A DNA stretch of 64,000 nucleotides from Edwardsiella hoshinae NBRC 105699 = ATCC 33379 (lineage in GTDB: Bacteria; Pseudomonadota; Gammaproteobacteria; Enterobacterales; Enterobacteriaceae). Made by a program: the position numbers and the translations under genes. Position 1 is the first letter of the stretch, and each line of letters opens with the position of its first letter. Shown piece after piece: positions 41,536 to 51,241 of this stretch. The stretch is taken from positions 98,764 through 162,763 of the forward strand of contig NZ_BAUC01000004.1 in NCBI RefSeq assembly GCF_000474215.1, read 5' to 3'. Below the pieces are notes generated by a model. It was not told where the DNA came from. It ran no database searches and saw only the letters and a list, made by a program, of their open reading frames with translations.

Positions 41536-42786
41536 ATGACCATGGAGCAGACTTTGACCACCGCATTGCCGCGTCCTTCAATCTTGGGCGGAGCAATGAT
41601 CATCGCCGGAACCGCCGTCGGCGCCGGTATGTTTTCCATCCCCGTCGTCACCGCCGGGGTGTGGTTCAGCCTCTCCGTCGTCCTGCTGATCGTCACCTGG
41701 GCTTGCATGTACCTGTCCGGCCTGATGATCCTGGAGAGCAATCTGCACTACCCGGCCGGAGCCAGCTTCCATACCATGGTTGGCGATCTGTTGGGCAAGG
41801 GCTGGAATAGCCTCAATGGGCTGTCTATCGCCTTCGTGCTGTATATCCTGACCTACGCCTATATCTCCGCCGGCGGCTCGATCATCACCCATACGCTGGC
41901 CCCACTGGCCGAGGTCGGCCAACCGTTGGCCGGCGGGGTCTTCGCCCTGCTGATCGGTTTCATCGTCTGGCTGTCGACGCGAGCGGTGGATCGTCTGAGC
42001 ACCGTGCTGATCGGTGGGATGGTGATCACTTTCCTGCTATCGACCGGGGACATGTTCACCCATGTTGATCCCGCTATCCTGTTCGATCGCGGTGACGAAC
42101 AGGCCAATTACCTGCCTTATGCGCTGGCCGCCATGCCCTACCTGCTGACCTCGTTCGGTTACCATGGCAACGTGCCGGGGCTGGTCAAGTATTACAACAA
42201 GGACAGTCGGGCGGTGGTACGGAGCCTGCTGTACGGTACCTTGATCGCCTTGGTGATCTACCTCTTCTGGCAGTATGTGATCCAGGGCAATATCAGCCGG
42301 GCGGCTTTCCGCCAGATTATTGCCGAAGGGGGTAACATCGGCAGCTTGCTCAAGCAGATGGGCAGTGTCGCCAGTAGCCCGTTAGTGACGCAACTGTTAA
42401 ACGCGTTCTCCTATATGGCACTGGCCAGCTCGTTCCTTGGTGTCTCCCTGGGGCTGTTCGACTATATCGCCGATATGCTGAAGTTCGCCGATACGCCGAG
42501 TGGCCGCGCCAAGAGCGCGCTGATCACTTTCGTACCGCCGACCATCGGCGCCCTGCTATTCCCCAACGGTTTCCTGTACGCCATCGGTTTCGCCGGTCTG
42601 GCGGCCACCATCTGGGCGGTAATTGTCCCGGCGCTGATGGCACGCGCCAGCCGTCGCCGCTTTGCCCAGGCCAGCTATCGGGTGCCGGGCGGTGGCGTGG
42701 TCATCGCCTTGGTGATCGGCTTTGGCTTACTCAATGCCATCGCCCATATTCTTTCTCTGTTCAATCTGTTACCGATCTACCGCTAG
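41536..42786 (+). CDS. mtr: Tryptophan-specific permease Mtr
   Basis: A 416-residue aromatic amino acid permease of the HAAAP family (E. coli Mtr 414), about eleven membrane segments. Conserved: GTAVGAGMFSIPVV, YILTYAYISAGGS, SFGYHGNVPGLVKYY and the end FNLLPIYR, which match Mtr more than TnaB or TyrP. AGGAG lies 6 bases before the ATG. A TrpR-like operator upstream supports tryptophan specificity. In E. coli mtr is elsewhere (near deaD), so its place between yeiW and efpL is unusual. Confidence 0.9.
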   Translation: MTMEQTLTTALPRPSILGGAMIIAGTAVGAGMFSIPVVTAGVWFSLSVVLLIVTWACMYLSGLMILESNLHYPAGASFHTMVGDLLGKGWNSLNGLSIAFVLYILTYAYISAGGSIITHTLAPLAEVGQPLAGGVFALLIGFIVWLSTRAVDRLSTVLIGGMVITFLLSTGDMFTHVDPAILFDRGDEQANYLPYALAAMPYLLTSFGYHGNVPGLVKYYNKDSRAVVRSLLYGTLIALVIYLFWQYVIQGNISRAAFRQIIAEGGNIGSLLKQMGSVASSPLVTQLLNAFSYMALASSFLGVSLGLFDYIADMLKFADTPSGRAKSALITFVPPTIGALLFPNGFLYAIGFAGLAATIWAVIVPALMARASRRRFAQASYRVPGGGVVIALVIGFGLLNAIAHILSLFNLLPIYR

Positions 42787-42792
42787 ACGACG

Positions 42793-42822
42793 TGCGCCCC
42801 GTTCTTCGGGGCGCCTCTTTTC
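42793..42822 (+). terminator. Rho-independent terminator of mtr
   Basis: Stem GCGCCCC / GGGGCGC with a 7-base loop and a TCTTTT tail, directly after the mtr stop. Confidence 0.8.
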
Positions 42823-42980
42823 CCGTCGAGGCCACTTTTTCCGCCGCCTCCCCTTGCCTGAAACGCGGCGTACGGGTAGTGTGTCGCCACCTGACTGCCT
42901 CCCGCCGTATCGTCAGTGACACCCGGAACGGATGGGAGCGCGGCCGAATAACCCCGCTGTTTTTTTAAGGTATTGCAATC

Positions 42981-43553
42981 ATGGCCAGAGCTAACGAAAT
43001 CAAACGCGGTATGGCGGTAAACTACAACGGTAAGCTACTGTTGGTCCGCGATATTGATATCCAGTCCCCCAGCGCGCGCGGCGCAGCAACCCTGTACAAA
43101 ATGCGTTTCTCCGACGTGCGTACCGGGCTGAAAGTAGAAGAGCGCTTTAAAGGCGACGATCTGCTGGAGACCATCACCCTGAGCCGTCGTCCCGTCACCT
43201 TCTCTTACATCGACGGCGACGAGTATGTGTTTATGGATGACGAAGACTACACCCCATACACCTTCAAGAAAGAGCAAATCGAAGAAGAGCTGCTGTTTAT
43301 CCCGGAAGGCGGCATCCCGGGGATGCAGGTGCTGACCATGGAAGGCCAGGTACTGGCACTCGAACTACCGCAGACCGTCGACATGGAAATCGTCGAGACG
43401 ACCCCGAGCATCAAGGGTGCCTCCGCCAGTGCACGCACCAAACCGGCTACCCTGCCGACCGGGCTGGTCGTCCAGGTACCGGAGTATCTGAGCAACGGCG
43501 AGAAGATCCGTATTCACGTCGAAGAGCGCCGCTTTATGGGACGCGCCGACTAA
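42981..43553 (+). CDS. efpL: Elongation factor P-like protein EfpL (YeiP)
   Basis: A 190-residue EF-P paralogue, equal to E. coli YeiP. Three beta domains as in EF-P; the beta3-beta4 loop reads [18 protein letters not shown], the longer YeiP-type loop without the lysine that EF-P carries for beta-lysylation. It helps ribosomes past proline-rich stalls. A short A+T-rich leader with a T-run and AAGG precedes the ATG. Confidence 0.94.
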   Translation: MARANEIKRGMAVNYNGKLLLVRDIDIQSPSARGAATLYKMRFSDVRTGLKVEERFKGDDLLETITLSRRPVTFSYIDGDEYVFMDDEDYTPYTFKKEQIEEELLFIPEGGIPGMQVLTMEGQVLALELPQTVDMEIVETTPSIKGASASARTKPATLPTGLVVQVPEYLSNGEKIRIHVEERRFMGRAD

Positions 43554-43592
43554 GTCGGCCACCTATGCGGTAGGCGACGCCGCCAGTACGCA

Positions 43593-43625
43593 ACAGGGGG
43601 ACGCAATGCGTCCCCCTGTTTGTTA
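43593..43625 (+). terminator. Terminator between efpL and uxuA
   Basis: Stem ACAGGGGGACGCA / TGCGTCCCCCTGT with almost no loop, then TTGTTAT. Placed between convergent genes, it may serve both. Confidence 0.75.
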
Positions 43626-43651
43626 TCTCATACGCCGAGGCGCAGAGAGGC

Positions 43652-44842
43652 TCACTTCATCTGCGGGAAGTAGACACGCTTGATCGCCAACTCGACACCG
43701 CGCACCTCGGCCAAGCCCTTCAGGCGCCCGATGGCGGAGTAGCCCGGGTTAGTTTTCTTCTTCAGATCGTCCAGCATCTGGTGACCGTGATCCGGACGCA
43801 TCGGGATCGGCCGCAGATCGCCCGCCTGCTGACGACGATGCTCTTCCGTCAGGATCGCCTTGACCACGGCGAACATGTCGACATCCCCTTGAAGATGCGC
43901 CCCTTCATGGAAGCTCTTCGGGTTATCCTCACGGCAGGTGGCACGCAGGTGAGTGAAGTGAATCCGATCGCCAAAGCGTTCGATCATCTCCACTAAATCG
44001 TTATCGGCGCGCACACCGTAAGAGCCGGTGCACATGGTAAAACCGTTGTAGATACTGTCGACAGTCTCTTTCAACCACTGCATGTCTTCGATGGTAGAGA
44101 CGATGCGCGGCAGACCGAGGATCGGACGCGGCGGATCATCCGGATGCACCGCCAGGCGCAGACCACAGGCTTCGGCCACCGGGACAATCTCACGCAGGAA
44201 GTGGGCCATATGCTCACGCAGCTGCGCCTTATCGATACCGTCATATTCGGCCAGGCGCGCGCGGAATTGATCCAGGGTATACCCCTCTTCCGCGCCCGGC
44301 AGTCCGGCGATGATGTTGCCCGTCAGCTTGGCCACCTCAGCCTCATTCATCGCCTCGAAGTAGGCCTTGGCCTGGTGCTGCTCCTCCGCGCTGTAATCCT
44401 GTTCGGCCCCCGGACGCTGCAAGATATGCAGTTCGAAAGCGGCGAAGGCGATCTGATCGAAGCGCAGTGCCTTGGAGCCATCCGGCATCAAAAACTCTAG
44501 ATCGGTACGCGTCCAATCCAGCACCGGCATAAAGTTATAGCAGACGGTATCGATACCACAGGCTGCCAGATTACGCAGACTCTGCTTGTAGTTATCGATA
44601 TAACGCTGATAGTCACCGGTCTGCGTTTTAATATCTTCGTGAACAGGAACACTCTCTACCACCGACCAGGTCAATCCCTTTTCAGCCAGCATTGCCTTAC
44701 GCTGCTCAATCTCCTCAACACGCCAAACCTCGCCGTTCGGAATGTGATGCAACGCCGTCACGACGCCGGTCGCTCCAGCCTGGCGGACATCATCAAGGGA
44801 AACCGGATCGTTCGGACCATACCAACGCCAAGTTTGTTCCAT
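43652..44842 (-). CDS. uxuA: Mannonate dehydratase UxuA
   Basis: Converts D-mannonate to 2-keto-3-deoxygluconate in glucuronate breakdown. 396 residues (E. coli 394), TIM barrel. Conserved METWRWYG-like start, [51 protein letters not shown] with metal ligands, and [11 protein letters not shown] near the end. AGAAGG precedes the ATG. Divergent from uxuB, with which it shares a region holding an ExuR/UxuR-like operator. Confidence 0.95.
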   Translation of the reverse strand: MEQTWRWYGPNDPVSLDDVRQAGATGVVTALHHIPNGEVWRVEEIEQRKAMLAEKGLTWSVVESVPVHEDIKTQTGDYQRYIDNYKQSLRNLAACGIDTVCYNFMPVLDWTRTDLEFLMPDGSKALRFDQIAFAAFELHILQRPGAEQDYSAEEQHQAKAYFEAMNEAEVAKLTGNIIAGLPGAEEGYTLDQFRARLAEYDGIDKAQLREHMAHFLREIVPVAEACGLRLAVHPDDPPRPILGLPRIVSTIEDMQWLKETVDSIYNGFTMCTGSYGVRADNDLVEMIERFGDRIHFTHLRATCREDNPKSFHEGAHLQGDVDMFAVVKAILTEEHRRQQAGDLRPIPMRPDHGHQMLDDLKKKTNPGYSAIGRLKGLAEVRGVELAIKRVYFPQMK

Positions 44843-45246
44843 CTACTGTTACCTTCTGCGGTGTGTTAACGGGTACTGCTCTGACGGGTCAGACAGATTT
44901 CACGTTTCACGGCCATCGCCGGCACAATCTGTCATACCAAATCGTCACAGATATCACTCAGCTTTACCCTGACGCATCCCGATGCGCCTGTCAAAAGCGA
45001 AAATCTCATTGGTTGATCCGTCTCACGATTATCGGGGAATTTTGGACTAACCAATTTGATTTTCTGTCATATCAATTTAGACTGCAAGCCCATGTGATGC
45101 TGTCTGACCACCCTGTAAGCACGTGTAGGCTTAGCCTACTTCAGGCGACGGCGCGAAATAAAGTGGTCTAACACCTTTGTGCGTATTGTTATGAAACAGG
45201 CCGCCAGGGCGGCGCTGCTTCTCTCATCCATTAGATGGAGCTCCGA
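44843..45246. other. Divergent control region uxuA-uxuB
   Basis: About 400 bases with no gene. It holds the palindromic operator at 45038-45058 and presumably promoters in both directions. GTGTTAACGGGTACTGC and TCTGACGGGTCAGACAG (a short dyad at 44880-44895) are also seen near uxuA. Confidence 0.5.
45038..45058. promoter_or_regulatory. ExuR/UxuR-like operator between uxuA and uxuB
   Basis: TTGGACTAACCAA with outer AATT...ATTT, close to the E. coli ExuR/UxuR consensus AAATTGGTATACCAATTT. A matching site lies before the regulator gene at 49357, so both are probably bound by it. Confidence 0.65.
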
Positions 45247-46719
45247 ATGAAAAACCTCGCCAACTATACATTACCGGCCGATGTGCAGCGCCCGTCCTAC
45301 GATCGTAGCGCCCTGAAGTCCCGTATCGTACACCTGGGTTTTGGCGCCTTTCACCGCGCGCATCAGGCATTATTAACCGATCGCGTCTTGAATCAACAAG
45401 GCGGTGATTGGGGATACTGTGAGGTGAACCTGATCGGTGGCGAAGCCCTGATCGAGCAGTTACGCCAACAGGATCATCTATATTGTGTACTGGAAAAGGG
45501 CGCCAGCCACAATCAGGCGATCGTAGTTGGGGCGGTACACGAGTCACTGCACGCGGCCCTCGACGGGATCGAGGCGGTGATCGAGAAAATGGCCGAGCCA
45601 CAGGTGGCCATCGTCTCGTTGACGGTGACCGAGAAAGGCTACTGCATCGAGCCGGGTAGCGGACGTTTAGATCTGAACAACCCGTTGATCCGGACCGATC
45701 TGGCTACCCCACACCAACCCGCGTCCGCTCCCGGCGCCATCGTTGAGGCGTTGCGTCTACGTCGCGAGCGTGGTCTGCTCCCCTTCACCGTTCTCTCCTG
45801 CGACAATATCCCGGAAAACGGCCATGTGGTGAAGAACGCGGTGCTGGATCTGGCCCAGGCGCGTGACCCACAGCTGGCCGCCTGGATCGACGCCAATGTC
45901 ACCTTCCCCAGCACCATGGTTGATCGCATCGTACCGGCGGCTACCGCCGAGACGCTGGCGGAGATCAGTGCGGCACTCGGCATCGACGATCCGTGTGGCA
46001 TCGCCTGCGAACCCTTTATTCAATGGGTCGTGGAGGACAACTTCGTCGCCGGACGTCCAGAATGGGAGATCGCTGGCGCTGAACTGGTCAACGACGTGCT
46101 GCCCTACGAGGAGATGAAGCTACGCATGCTCAACGGCAGCCACTCCTTCCTCGCCTACCTGGGATATCTGGCGGGCTATCAGCATATCAATGACTGCATG
46201 GAAGAGGCCGCCTACCGTCAAGACGCCCATCGCCTGATGCTGCAAGAGCAAGCCCCCACCCTGAGCGTCAGTGGCGTCGATCTGGCGCGCTACGCCGCGT
46301 TGCTAATCGAGCGTTACAGTAACCCAGCCCTGAAACATCGCACTTGGCAGATCGCCATGGACGGCACCCAGAAGCTACCGCAGCGCATGCTGGACTCCAT
46401 TCGCTGGCATCTGGCGCACGGCAGCGCCTTCCCTTGTCTAGCATTGGGGGTAGCCGCGTGGATGCGTTATGTCGGGGCCATCGATGATGCCGGACAGCCG
46501 ATCGACGTGCGTGACCCGATGCAGGAGACGCTGCAACAATGTGTAGCGAACAGCGCGGATGGTGTCGAACGCGTCCAGGCGTTATTAGCGCTCAGCGCCG
46601 TGTTCGGCGATGCGTTACCTCAAGCGCCACGCTTCGTCGACGCAGTCACCAGCGCCTACCTGAAGCTGATGCACCAGGGGGCGGCACGGACCTGCGCTGA
46701 ATTAGCCGCACAAGAGTAA
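45247..46719 (+). CDS. Mannitol dehydrogenase-family oxidoreductase, fructuronate reductase type (UxuB/YeiQ)
   Basis: A 490-residue polyol-dehydrogenase (E. coli YeiQ 488, UxuB 486). N-terminal Rossmann part: RIVHLGFGAFHRAHQALLTD; catalytic K-x-x-x-x-N-x-x-H block in EMKLRMLNGSHSFLAYLGYLAG. GGAG before ATG 45247 favours this start. Position between efpL and yeiR is that of E. coli yeiQ, but the divergent uxuA and nearby ExuR-type regulator argue for D-fructuronate reduction to D-mannonate. The sequence alone does not choose the substrate. Confidence 0.88.
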   Translation: MKNLANYTLPADVQRPSYDRSALKSRIVHLGFGAFHRAHQALLTDRVLNQQGGDWGYCEVNLIGGEALIEQLRQQDHLYCVLEKGASHNQAIVVGAVHESLHAALDGIEAVIEKMAEPQVAIVSLTVTEKGYCIEPGSGRLDLNNPLIRTDLATPHQPASAPGAIVEALRLRRERGLLPFTVLSCDNIPENGHVVKNAVLDLAQARDPQLAAWIDANVTFPSTMVDRIVPAATAETLAEISAALGIDDPCGIACEPFIQWVVEDNFVAGRPEWEIAGAELVNDVLPYEEMKLRMLNGSHSFLAYLGYLAGYQHINDCMEEAAYRQDAHRLMLQEQAPTLSVSGVDLARYAALLIERYSNPALKHRTWQIAMDGTQKLPQRMLDSIRWHLAHGSAFPCLALGVAAWMRYVGAIDDAGQPIDVRDPMQETLQQCVANSADGVERVQALLALSAVFGDALPQAPRFVDAVTSAYLKLMHQGAARTCAELAAQE

Positions 46720-46727
46720 AAATAAAA

Positions 46728-46749
46728 CAGGCAGCCTCGCCGCTGCCTG
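46728..46749 (+). terminator. Hairpin after uxuB
   Basis: Stem CAGGCAGC / CGCTGCCTG with a short loop, followed by a second GCAGGC...GCCTGC dyad at 46762-46783. No T-run, so termination strength is uncertain. Confidence 0.5.
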
Positions 46750-46907
46750 CCCATCCCCTCGCAGGCTTCCTCTCGGAGCCTGCGCTTGGCCGACGCCCCA
46801 ACCTGCAATGTCCGTCTAATGAAAGACCAATGCCACATACAGATAGCTAATGGCAAATTAGGAAACAAAGCCTGTTGTGATAACACGCCATGCAATAACA
46901 TGCTGTG

Positions 46908-48467
46908 TTATCTCATGGGCTCAGTATGTGTATTGACCAGCCAGTGCTGGGTAAAATCGGTAAGAGAGGATGGCCGACCAAACCAATACCCTTGCAAAAA
47001 ATCCAAGTGGTAAGCGCGTAAATGCTGTAACTGTAGCGCCGACTCCACCCCCTCGGCCAACGTCACCATGTTTAAACGTTTCGCCAAGGTGATGACCGTA
47101 TCCACAATATGCTCAGATAAGGCATCGCTGCCAATCATTTGCACAAAACTCTGATCGATCTTCAAAATATCGAACTGGTAACGCTGTAGATAAGCCAAGC
47201 TAGAGTGACCAGTACCGAAGTCATCCAACGCCAGCAATACGCCCAACGCGTGCAACTCGTCGAAAATACGCTCAGTCAACTCGCCATCGGGGACACGCTG
47301 CCGCTCCGTTAACTCCAACACCAATTGAATCGGATTCTCCTGGAAGGCCGCGATGAAACGGCGGCACTCCTCGACCAGGCTGAGATCGTTAAAATGGCTG
47401 GCGCTGATATTAAAACCAAAGTGAAACCCCGCAGGCAAACTACGACAACGCGGGGCGAAATAGTCGCTGACCTGCTGCATCATGTCGCGTGTCATCGGTA
47501 CGATGAGCCCGCTATCTTCGGCCAATGGAATGAAGTTGTTCGGCGGGATCAGCCCCACTTGGGGATGTCGCCAACGCATCAAGATCTCGCACCCCACCAA
47601 TCGCTCATCCTGACCGCTAACCACCGGTTGAATATAGGGAATGAACTGATGGCGACGCAATGCCTCACGCAGGTAGGCAACCGGGGTATTCACCTGCCCC
47701 ACCAGGTGGTAGGTCACTACGCCAAACACGATGGCTAATCCCAGAAACAGCACCAAGCTGCCGCGTGAATAATCCAAGATATAGGCCCAGTGGCGGTTAG
47801 TCGGGATCGTCGTGACCACCGAAACCGCATAGTGGGGCGCCCGTTGCACGATGCGCTGGCCCGCAATCGGCGGCAATGCTTCGACGACTTGGCCACGTGC
47901 ATCCATCCAACGCTCGCCGATATGCAGATACAAGGGCGTCGGCTCGCTCAGGGAGCGTAAAATATTACGCAGGTAGTAGCCATCGATCCCGACTAACACG
48001 CTGGTATTCTCCGGTCCCGGCGTACTGAACACCAACAGCGAACGGTTCGGCGTGATCTGATTATGTGGCATGAGGGTCAGGCGACTCTGGCTATAACGCT
48101 CATGACCGAGGTCACGCTGAATAGCGCCGTACAACGACGAGCAGTAGATGCTATTATCCCGCGCCAGGTTAACCGAACGCACATCGGGTACCGTGGTCAC
48201 CTGGAAGGCCAGCGCGGCGTGTACTGTGGGGTCACAGGGTTGGCCGGCGTAACGTAACACGGCATCGGAAGCCAGACGGGCATTGTCTAACGCCTCCTCA
48301 ATTTGCCCAAGGGCAAGCGTGATACGTTGATGCGCCGAATTATTCAGACCTCGCGATGCCTGCCATGAGACAGTGATCACCGCCAAGAACAGCACTACGC
48401 TTACCGCCCCTGCAGAAAACAGCGGGCGGAGATAACCACGCCAACGCTCAGCGCCCAGTCGCCTCAT
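46908..48467 (-). CDS. pdeN: Membrane c-di-GMP phosphodiesterase with CSS and EAL domains (PdeN/Rtn-like)
   Basis: About 519 residues from Met 48467 (E. coli Rtn/PdeN 518); an upstream ATG at 48512 is also open. Order: membrane segment (about 18-38), periplasmic CSS-motif domain with IYCSSLYG, second membrane segment (LVLFLGLAIVFGVVTYHL), EAL domain. EAL catalytic residues all appear: CEILMRW (EIL in place of EAL), NISASHF, ELTER, ALDDFGTGHSS, KIDQSF, LAEGVES, QGYWFG. It should cleave c-di-GMP and be tuned by periplasmic redox state through the CSS cysteine. It is set inside the hexuronate locus. Confidence 0.88.
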   Translation of the reverse strand: MRRLGAERWRGYLRPLFSAGAVSVVLFLAVITVSWQASRGLNNSAHQRITLALGQIEEALDNARLASDAVLRYAGQPCDPTVHAALAFQVTTVPDVRSVNLARDNSIYCSSLYGAIQRDLGHERYSQSRLTLMPHNQITPNRSLLVFSTPGPENTSVLVGIDGYYLRNILRSLSEPTPLYLHIGERWMDARGQVVEALPPIAGQRIVQRAPHYAVSVVTTIPTNRHWAYILDYSRGSLVLFLGLAIVFGVVTYHLVGQVNTPVAYLREALRRHQFIPYIQPVVSGQDERLVGCEILMRWRHPQVGLIPPNNFIPLAEDSGLIVPMTRDMMQQVSDYFAPRCRSLPAGFHFGFNISASHFNDLSLVEECRRFIAAFQENPIQLVLELTERQRVPDGELTERIFDELHALGVLLALDDFGTGHSSLAYLQRYQFDILKIDQSFVQMIGSDALSEHIVDTVITLAKRLNMVTLAEGVESALQLQHLRAYHLDFLQGYWFGRPSSLTDFTQHWLVNTHTEPMR

Positions 48468-48568
48468 TCCTCTGTGCCTCGCTCTCGCCTGACGCACCAT
48501 AGCGCACGCCATGCTATCCGCTACCCACTCGCCCTTTACCCCAGAGAGTCAGCGCTCATCATCTATGA

Positions 48569-49315
48569 TTACTTAGCGTCTAGTCGTACCGGGGTGGAGT
48601 CGAACAGATAGCCGTCAAATCCCGGATCATCCGGGTTAGAGATCGCTAATAGTTTAGCTTTCACATTCTCCAAGTGCTGCCACATGGCTTGTTTGGCGGC
48701 GAGGGCGTCGCGGCGCAGCACCGCCTGCAAGATCTTCTGATGATCCTCCAGCCAATCCCAACGATAGCTGAAGTCCTGGGTATGACCGTGCAGTCCCGCC
48801 CACAGCGGGTTATGCTGGCGGGCCTGCCAAGCCTCTTTCACCATCCCAGCCAAGACGCTGTTTTGCGTCGATTGCGCCAGCAAGCAGTGAAAGCGCTCAT
48901 CGGCGCTCTCATCAGCGCTGCCGCCATTTAACGCCTGGCGCTCCTGCTCGATAGCCTGACGCATCTGCAAAATATCAGATTTAGTAGCCTGGGTAGCGGC
49001 GAAGGCGGCGACCTCACTCTCCAGCAACTGACGCGCCTGAAGCAGTTCAAACGGCCCGAAGGTATTCTCGTCAAGGTTGCGTATTCGGGGGCCCGTGACA
49101 TGCTGGGGAAGGGCGACCACATACACCCCCGACCCCTTGCGTACGTCGATCAAATGCTCTAACTCCAACATGATCAACGCCTCGCGCACCACGCTCCGGC
49201 TCACATCGAACTGCTCGGCGATATCGCGCTCTGGGGGCAAACGCTCCCCGATAGGATACTCGCCGCGTGCAATAGCGGCACGTAGCGTGTTGCCCACTTC
49301 CTGATACAATCTCAT
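48569..49315 (-). CDS. uxuR: GntR/FadR-family repressor of the ExuR/UxuR type
   Basis: A 248-residue regulator (E. coli UxuR 257, ExuR 258). N-terminal winged helix: RLPPERDIAEQFDVSRSVVR and GSGVYV; C-terminal FCD sensor: GPFELLQARQLLESEVAAFA and AKQAMWQHLENVKAKLL, both strongly like ExuR. Start at 49315 (MRLYQEVGNTL) has AGGGGC upstream. An operator-like palindrome lies 42 bases before it. It most likely represses uxuA and uxuB and itself, and is released by fructuronate. Whether to name it uxuR or exuR is open. Confidence 0.85.
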   Translation of the reverse strand: MRLYQEVGNTLRAAIARGEYPIGERLPPERDIAEQFDVSRSVVREALIMLELEHLIDVRKGSGVYVVALPQHVTGPRIRNLDENTFGPFELLQARQLLESEVAAFAATQATKSDILQMRQAIEQERQALNGGSADESADERFHCLLAQSTQNSVLAGMVKEAWQARQHNPLWAGLHGHTQDFSYRWDWLEDHQKILQAVLRRDALAAKQAMWQHLENVKAKLLAISNPDDPGFDGYLFDSTPVRLDAK

Positions 49316-49356
49316 GGCTTGCCCCTCTGGATATGCGCTGGTGCAGAGAAAACTAC

Positions 49357-49373
49357 AATTGGACAGGCCAATT
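49357..49373. promoter_or_regulatory. ExuR/UxuR-like operator at the regulator gene
   Basis: AATTGG, a 5-base centre ACAGG and CCAATT: a perfect 6-bp-armed palindrome with the ExuR/UxuR arm sequence. It suggests autoregulation. Confidence 0.7.
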
Positions 49374-49532
49374 GCCAAGAATTATACGCTGCTGCGTCTA
49401 GCTTGGGCTGATTGTATCACAGCGTTGATTCGTTAAGGAAAAAGCAGATAAGACAACAGGGTGCCTCCCAACAAGACAACCCATGCTAGAAAGGACGTTC
49501 CCGCTCGCGCCGGAACGTCCCGGGCAGGAGCA

Positions 49533-49859
49533 TCAACGATACACGACAGTGATCAGTGCCTGAGTATGCGCCGTGTCCATCCAGATCAAACGGCCTTCCC
49601 CCACCTGAGCAGGTAGACGCCAATCGGCCTCGTATAGTCTACCGATATCGTGTTTGACCCTCTGGCGCTTACCATCACGATAACACGAGGAATGAACCTG
49701 ATTATTTACCACATTAACCTGACAGCCATCCTCCTCAATTATACCTCCAAAATGGACTACACCCGAGCTTTGGCCTTGGGCGGGTCCTACGGCCAATCCG
49801 GCCATCAATAACATCCCCACAGCGACAACCTTAAACAGTGATAAATACTCGCGCTTCAT
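49533..49859 (-). CDS. Small exported pilin-like protein
   Basis: A 108-residue protein with a signal peptide (basic start, hydrophobic VVAVGMLLMAGLAVG, cleavage near AQGQ). The mature start GVVHFGGIIEEDGCQVNV recalls the GxI-E-x-C opening of fimbrial subunits, with Cys46 and Cys59 able to form the pilin disulfide. It is shorter than pilins (150-180) and has no usher or chaperone gene nearby, so it may be a stand-alone periplasmic protein. The stop follows VVYR, resembling the terminal strand of pilins. Function unknown. Confidence 0.6.
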   Translation of the reverse strand: MKREYLSLFKVVAVGMLLMAGLAVGPAQGQSSGVVHFGGIIEEDGCQVNVVNNQVHSSCYRDGKRQRVKHDIGRLYEADWRLPAQVGEGRLIWMDTAHTQALITVVYR

Positions 49860-50242
49860 ATATCACTCCTGTCGTCAAGTTACTGCGTTTTTTCACCCTG
49901 CCTAGGCAATAATGGCTGAAAAAACAGAGACATTCCTTGTTAACATCCTCCTTGAAACATAGCAGAACTCATTGATTAATAACGGCTATCCAGATCAAAA
50001 CTTCAGTTATTTCTTCTACAGAAACCAATACAGAATTAAAAACCAAATAAAAATTAAATCTTAGGATAAAACACTTAAACACAGTGCACAAAATGCCAAG
50101 TAATGATTAAATACATGGTGTTCGCGTAAATCCTCGACACTTTTGGGGTTGTCTCGCCGTCAATTTTTCTCAAGAATGTTTTCCCCCTCACAAAACATCC
50201 GTTTCTCCCGGTGCGGTAGATAAAACGGAGAAGGAATAGACA
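49860..50242. other. A+T-rich divergent region upstream of yeiR
   Basis: 383 bases without a supportable gene, A+T-rich from 49900 to 50110. It should hold promoters for the pilin-like gene and yeiR. No zinc-regulator (Zur) site could be recognised with confidence. Confidence 0.45.
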
Positions 50243-51241
50243 ATGACCCGTGTAAATGTGATCACCGGTTTTCTCGGCAGCGGCAAAACCACGACCCTAC
50301 GCCATCTACTGGCCCACAAGCCGGCGCAGGAACGCTGGGCCATACTGGTCAATGAATTTGGCGAAATCGGCATCGACGGCGCATTACTGGCCGATAGTGG
50401 TGCCCTATTGAAGGAGATCCCCGGTGGATGTCTTTGTTGCGTCAATGGGTTGCCGATGCAAATCGGCTTAAACACGCTATTGAAGGAGCAGCCCGATCGG
50501 TTACTGATCGAACCGACTGGGTTAGGTCACCCCAGCCAGATCCTGCGACAACTCTCAAGTGACAGCTACCATGCTTGGCTGACACTCCAGGCAACCCTAT
50601 GCCTGCTAGATGCGCGTCAACTTGGCGAGGAGCGCCTACGTCATGATGAGAGCTTCAACGCCCAACTGGCCGTCGCGGATATCATCGTGGCGAACAAGTG
50701 CGATACCTACGACAGCGAGACACGTGAGCGTTTACAGCAGTGGTGGCAGCAACATGCGGCCGAACGCACGCTGATCGAGACTCAACAAGGTCAACTCGAC
50801 GCTCGCTGGCTCGATACACCACGCCTACCCGCGCCCGCCCTCCCCGCATCCAGGCATCATCATGCCATCTCGGCTACCGCTTCCGGCATCGCCGCCTTAC
50901 GGCTACAACCGGGTCAGGGGTGGCGCCGGGCGCTCAATCAAGGCCAGGGATACTACAGTTGCGGCTGGATCTTTAATGCAGACAGCGTCTTCGATACCGT
51001 CGGTCTACTGGAGTGGGTACGCCTCACCCCGCTGCGCCGCATCAAGGGCGTCTTACGCGTCGCCGAAGGGACGCTGCGCGTCAACCGCCAAGGGGAGGAT
51101 TTCCACATCGAAACCAGCCCCGTCGTGCCACCGGATAGCCGCATCGAGGTGATCCACGACGCCGAGGCGGATTGGAACAGCTTGCAGAGCGCACTATTAA
51201 AGTTGCGCACACGCCGCCAAGTCGACGACGACGCACACTAA
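50243..51241 (+). CDS. yeiR: COG0523 GTPase YeiR (zinc metallochaperone type)
   Basis: A 332-residue G3E-family GTPase (E. coli YeiR 328). P-loop GFLGSGKTT (9-17), metal-binding GGCLCCV with Cys63, 65 and 66, ANKCD guanine motif, and a C-terminal CobW_C domain (GWRRALNQGQGYYSCGWIF, IEVIHDAEADW). E. coli YeiR binds zinc and has zinc-stimulated GTPase activity, and is thought to deliver zinc when it is scarce. Confidence 0.92.
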   Translation: MTRVNVITGFLGSGKTTTLRHLLAHKPAQERWAILVNEFGEIGIDGALLADSGALLKEIPGGCLCCVNGLPMQIGLNTLLKEQPDRLLIEPTGLGHPSQILRQLSSDSYHAWLTLQATLCLLDARQLGEERLRHDESFNAQLAVADIIVANKCDTYDSETRERLQQWWQQHAAERTLIETQQGQLDARWLDTPRLPAPALPASRHHHAISATASGIAALRLQPGQGWRRALNQGQGYYSCGWIFNADSVFDTVGLLEWVRLTPLRRIKGVLRVAEGTLRVNRQGEDFHIETSPVVPPDSRIEVIHDAEADWNSLQSALLKLRTRRQVDDDAH

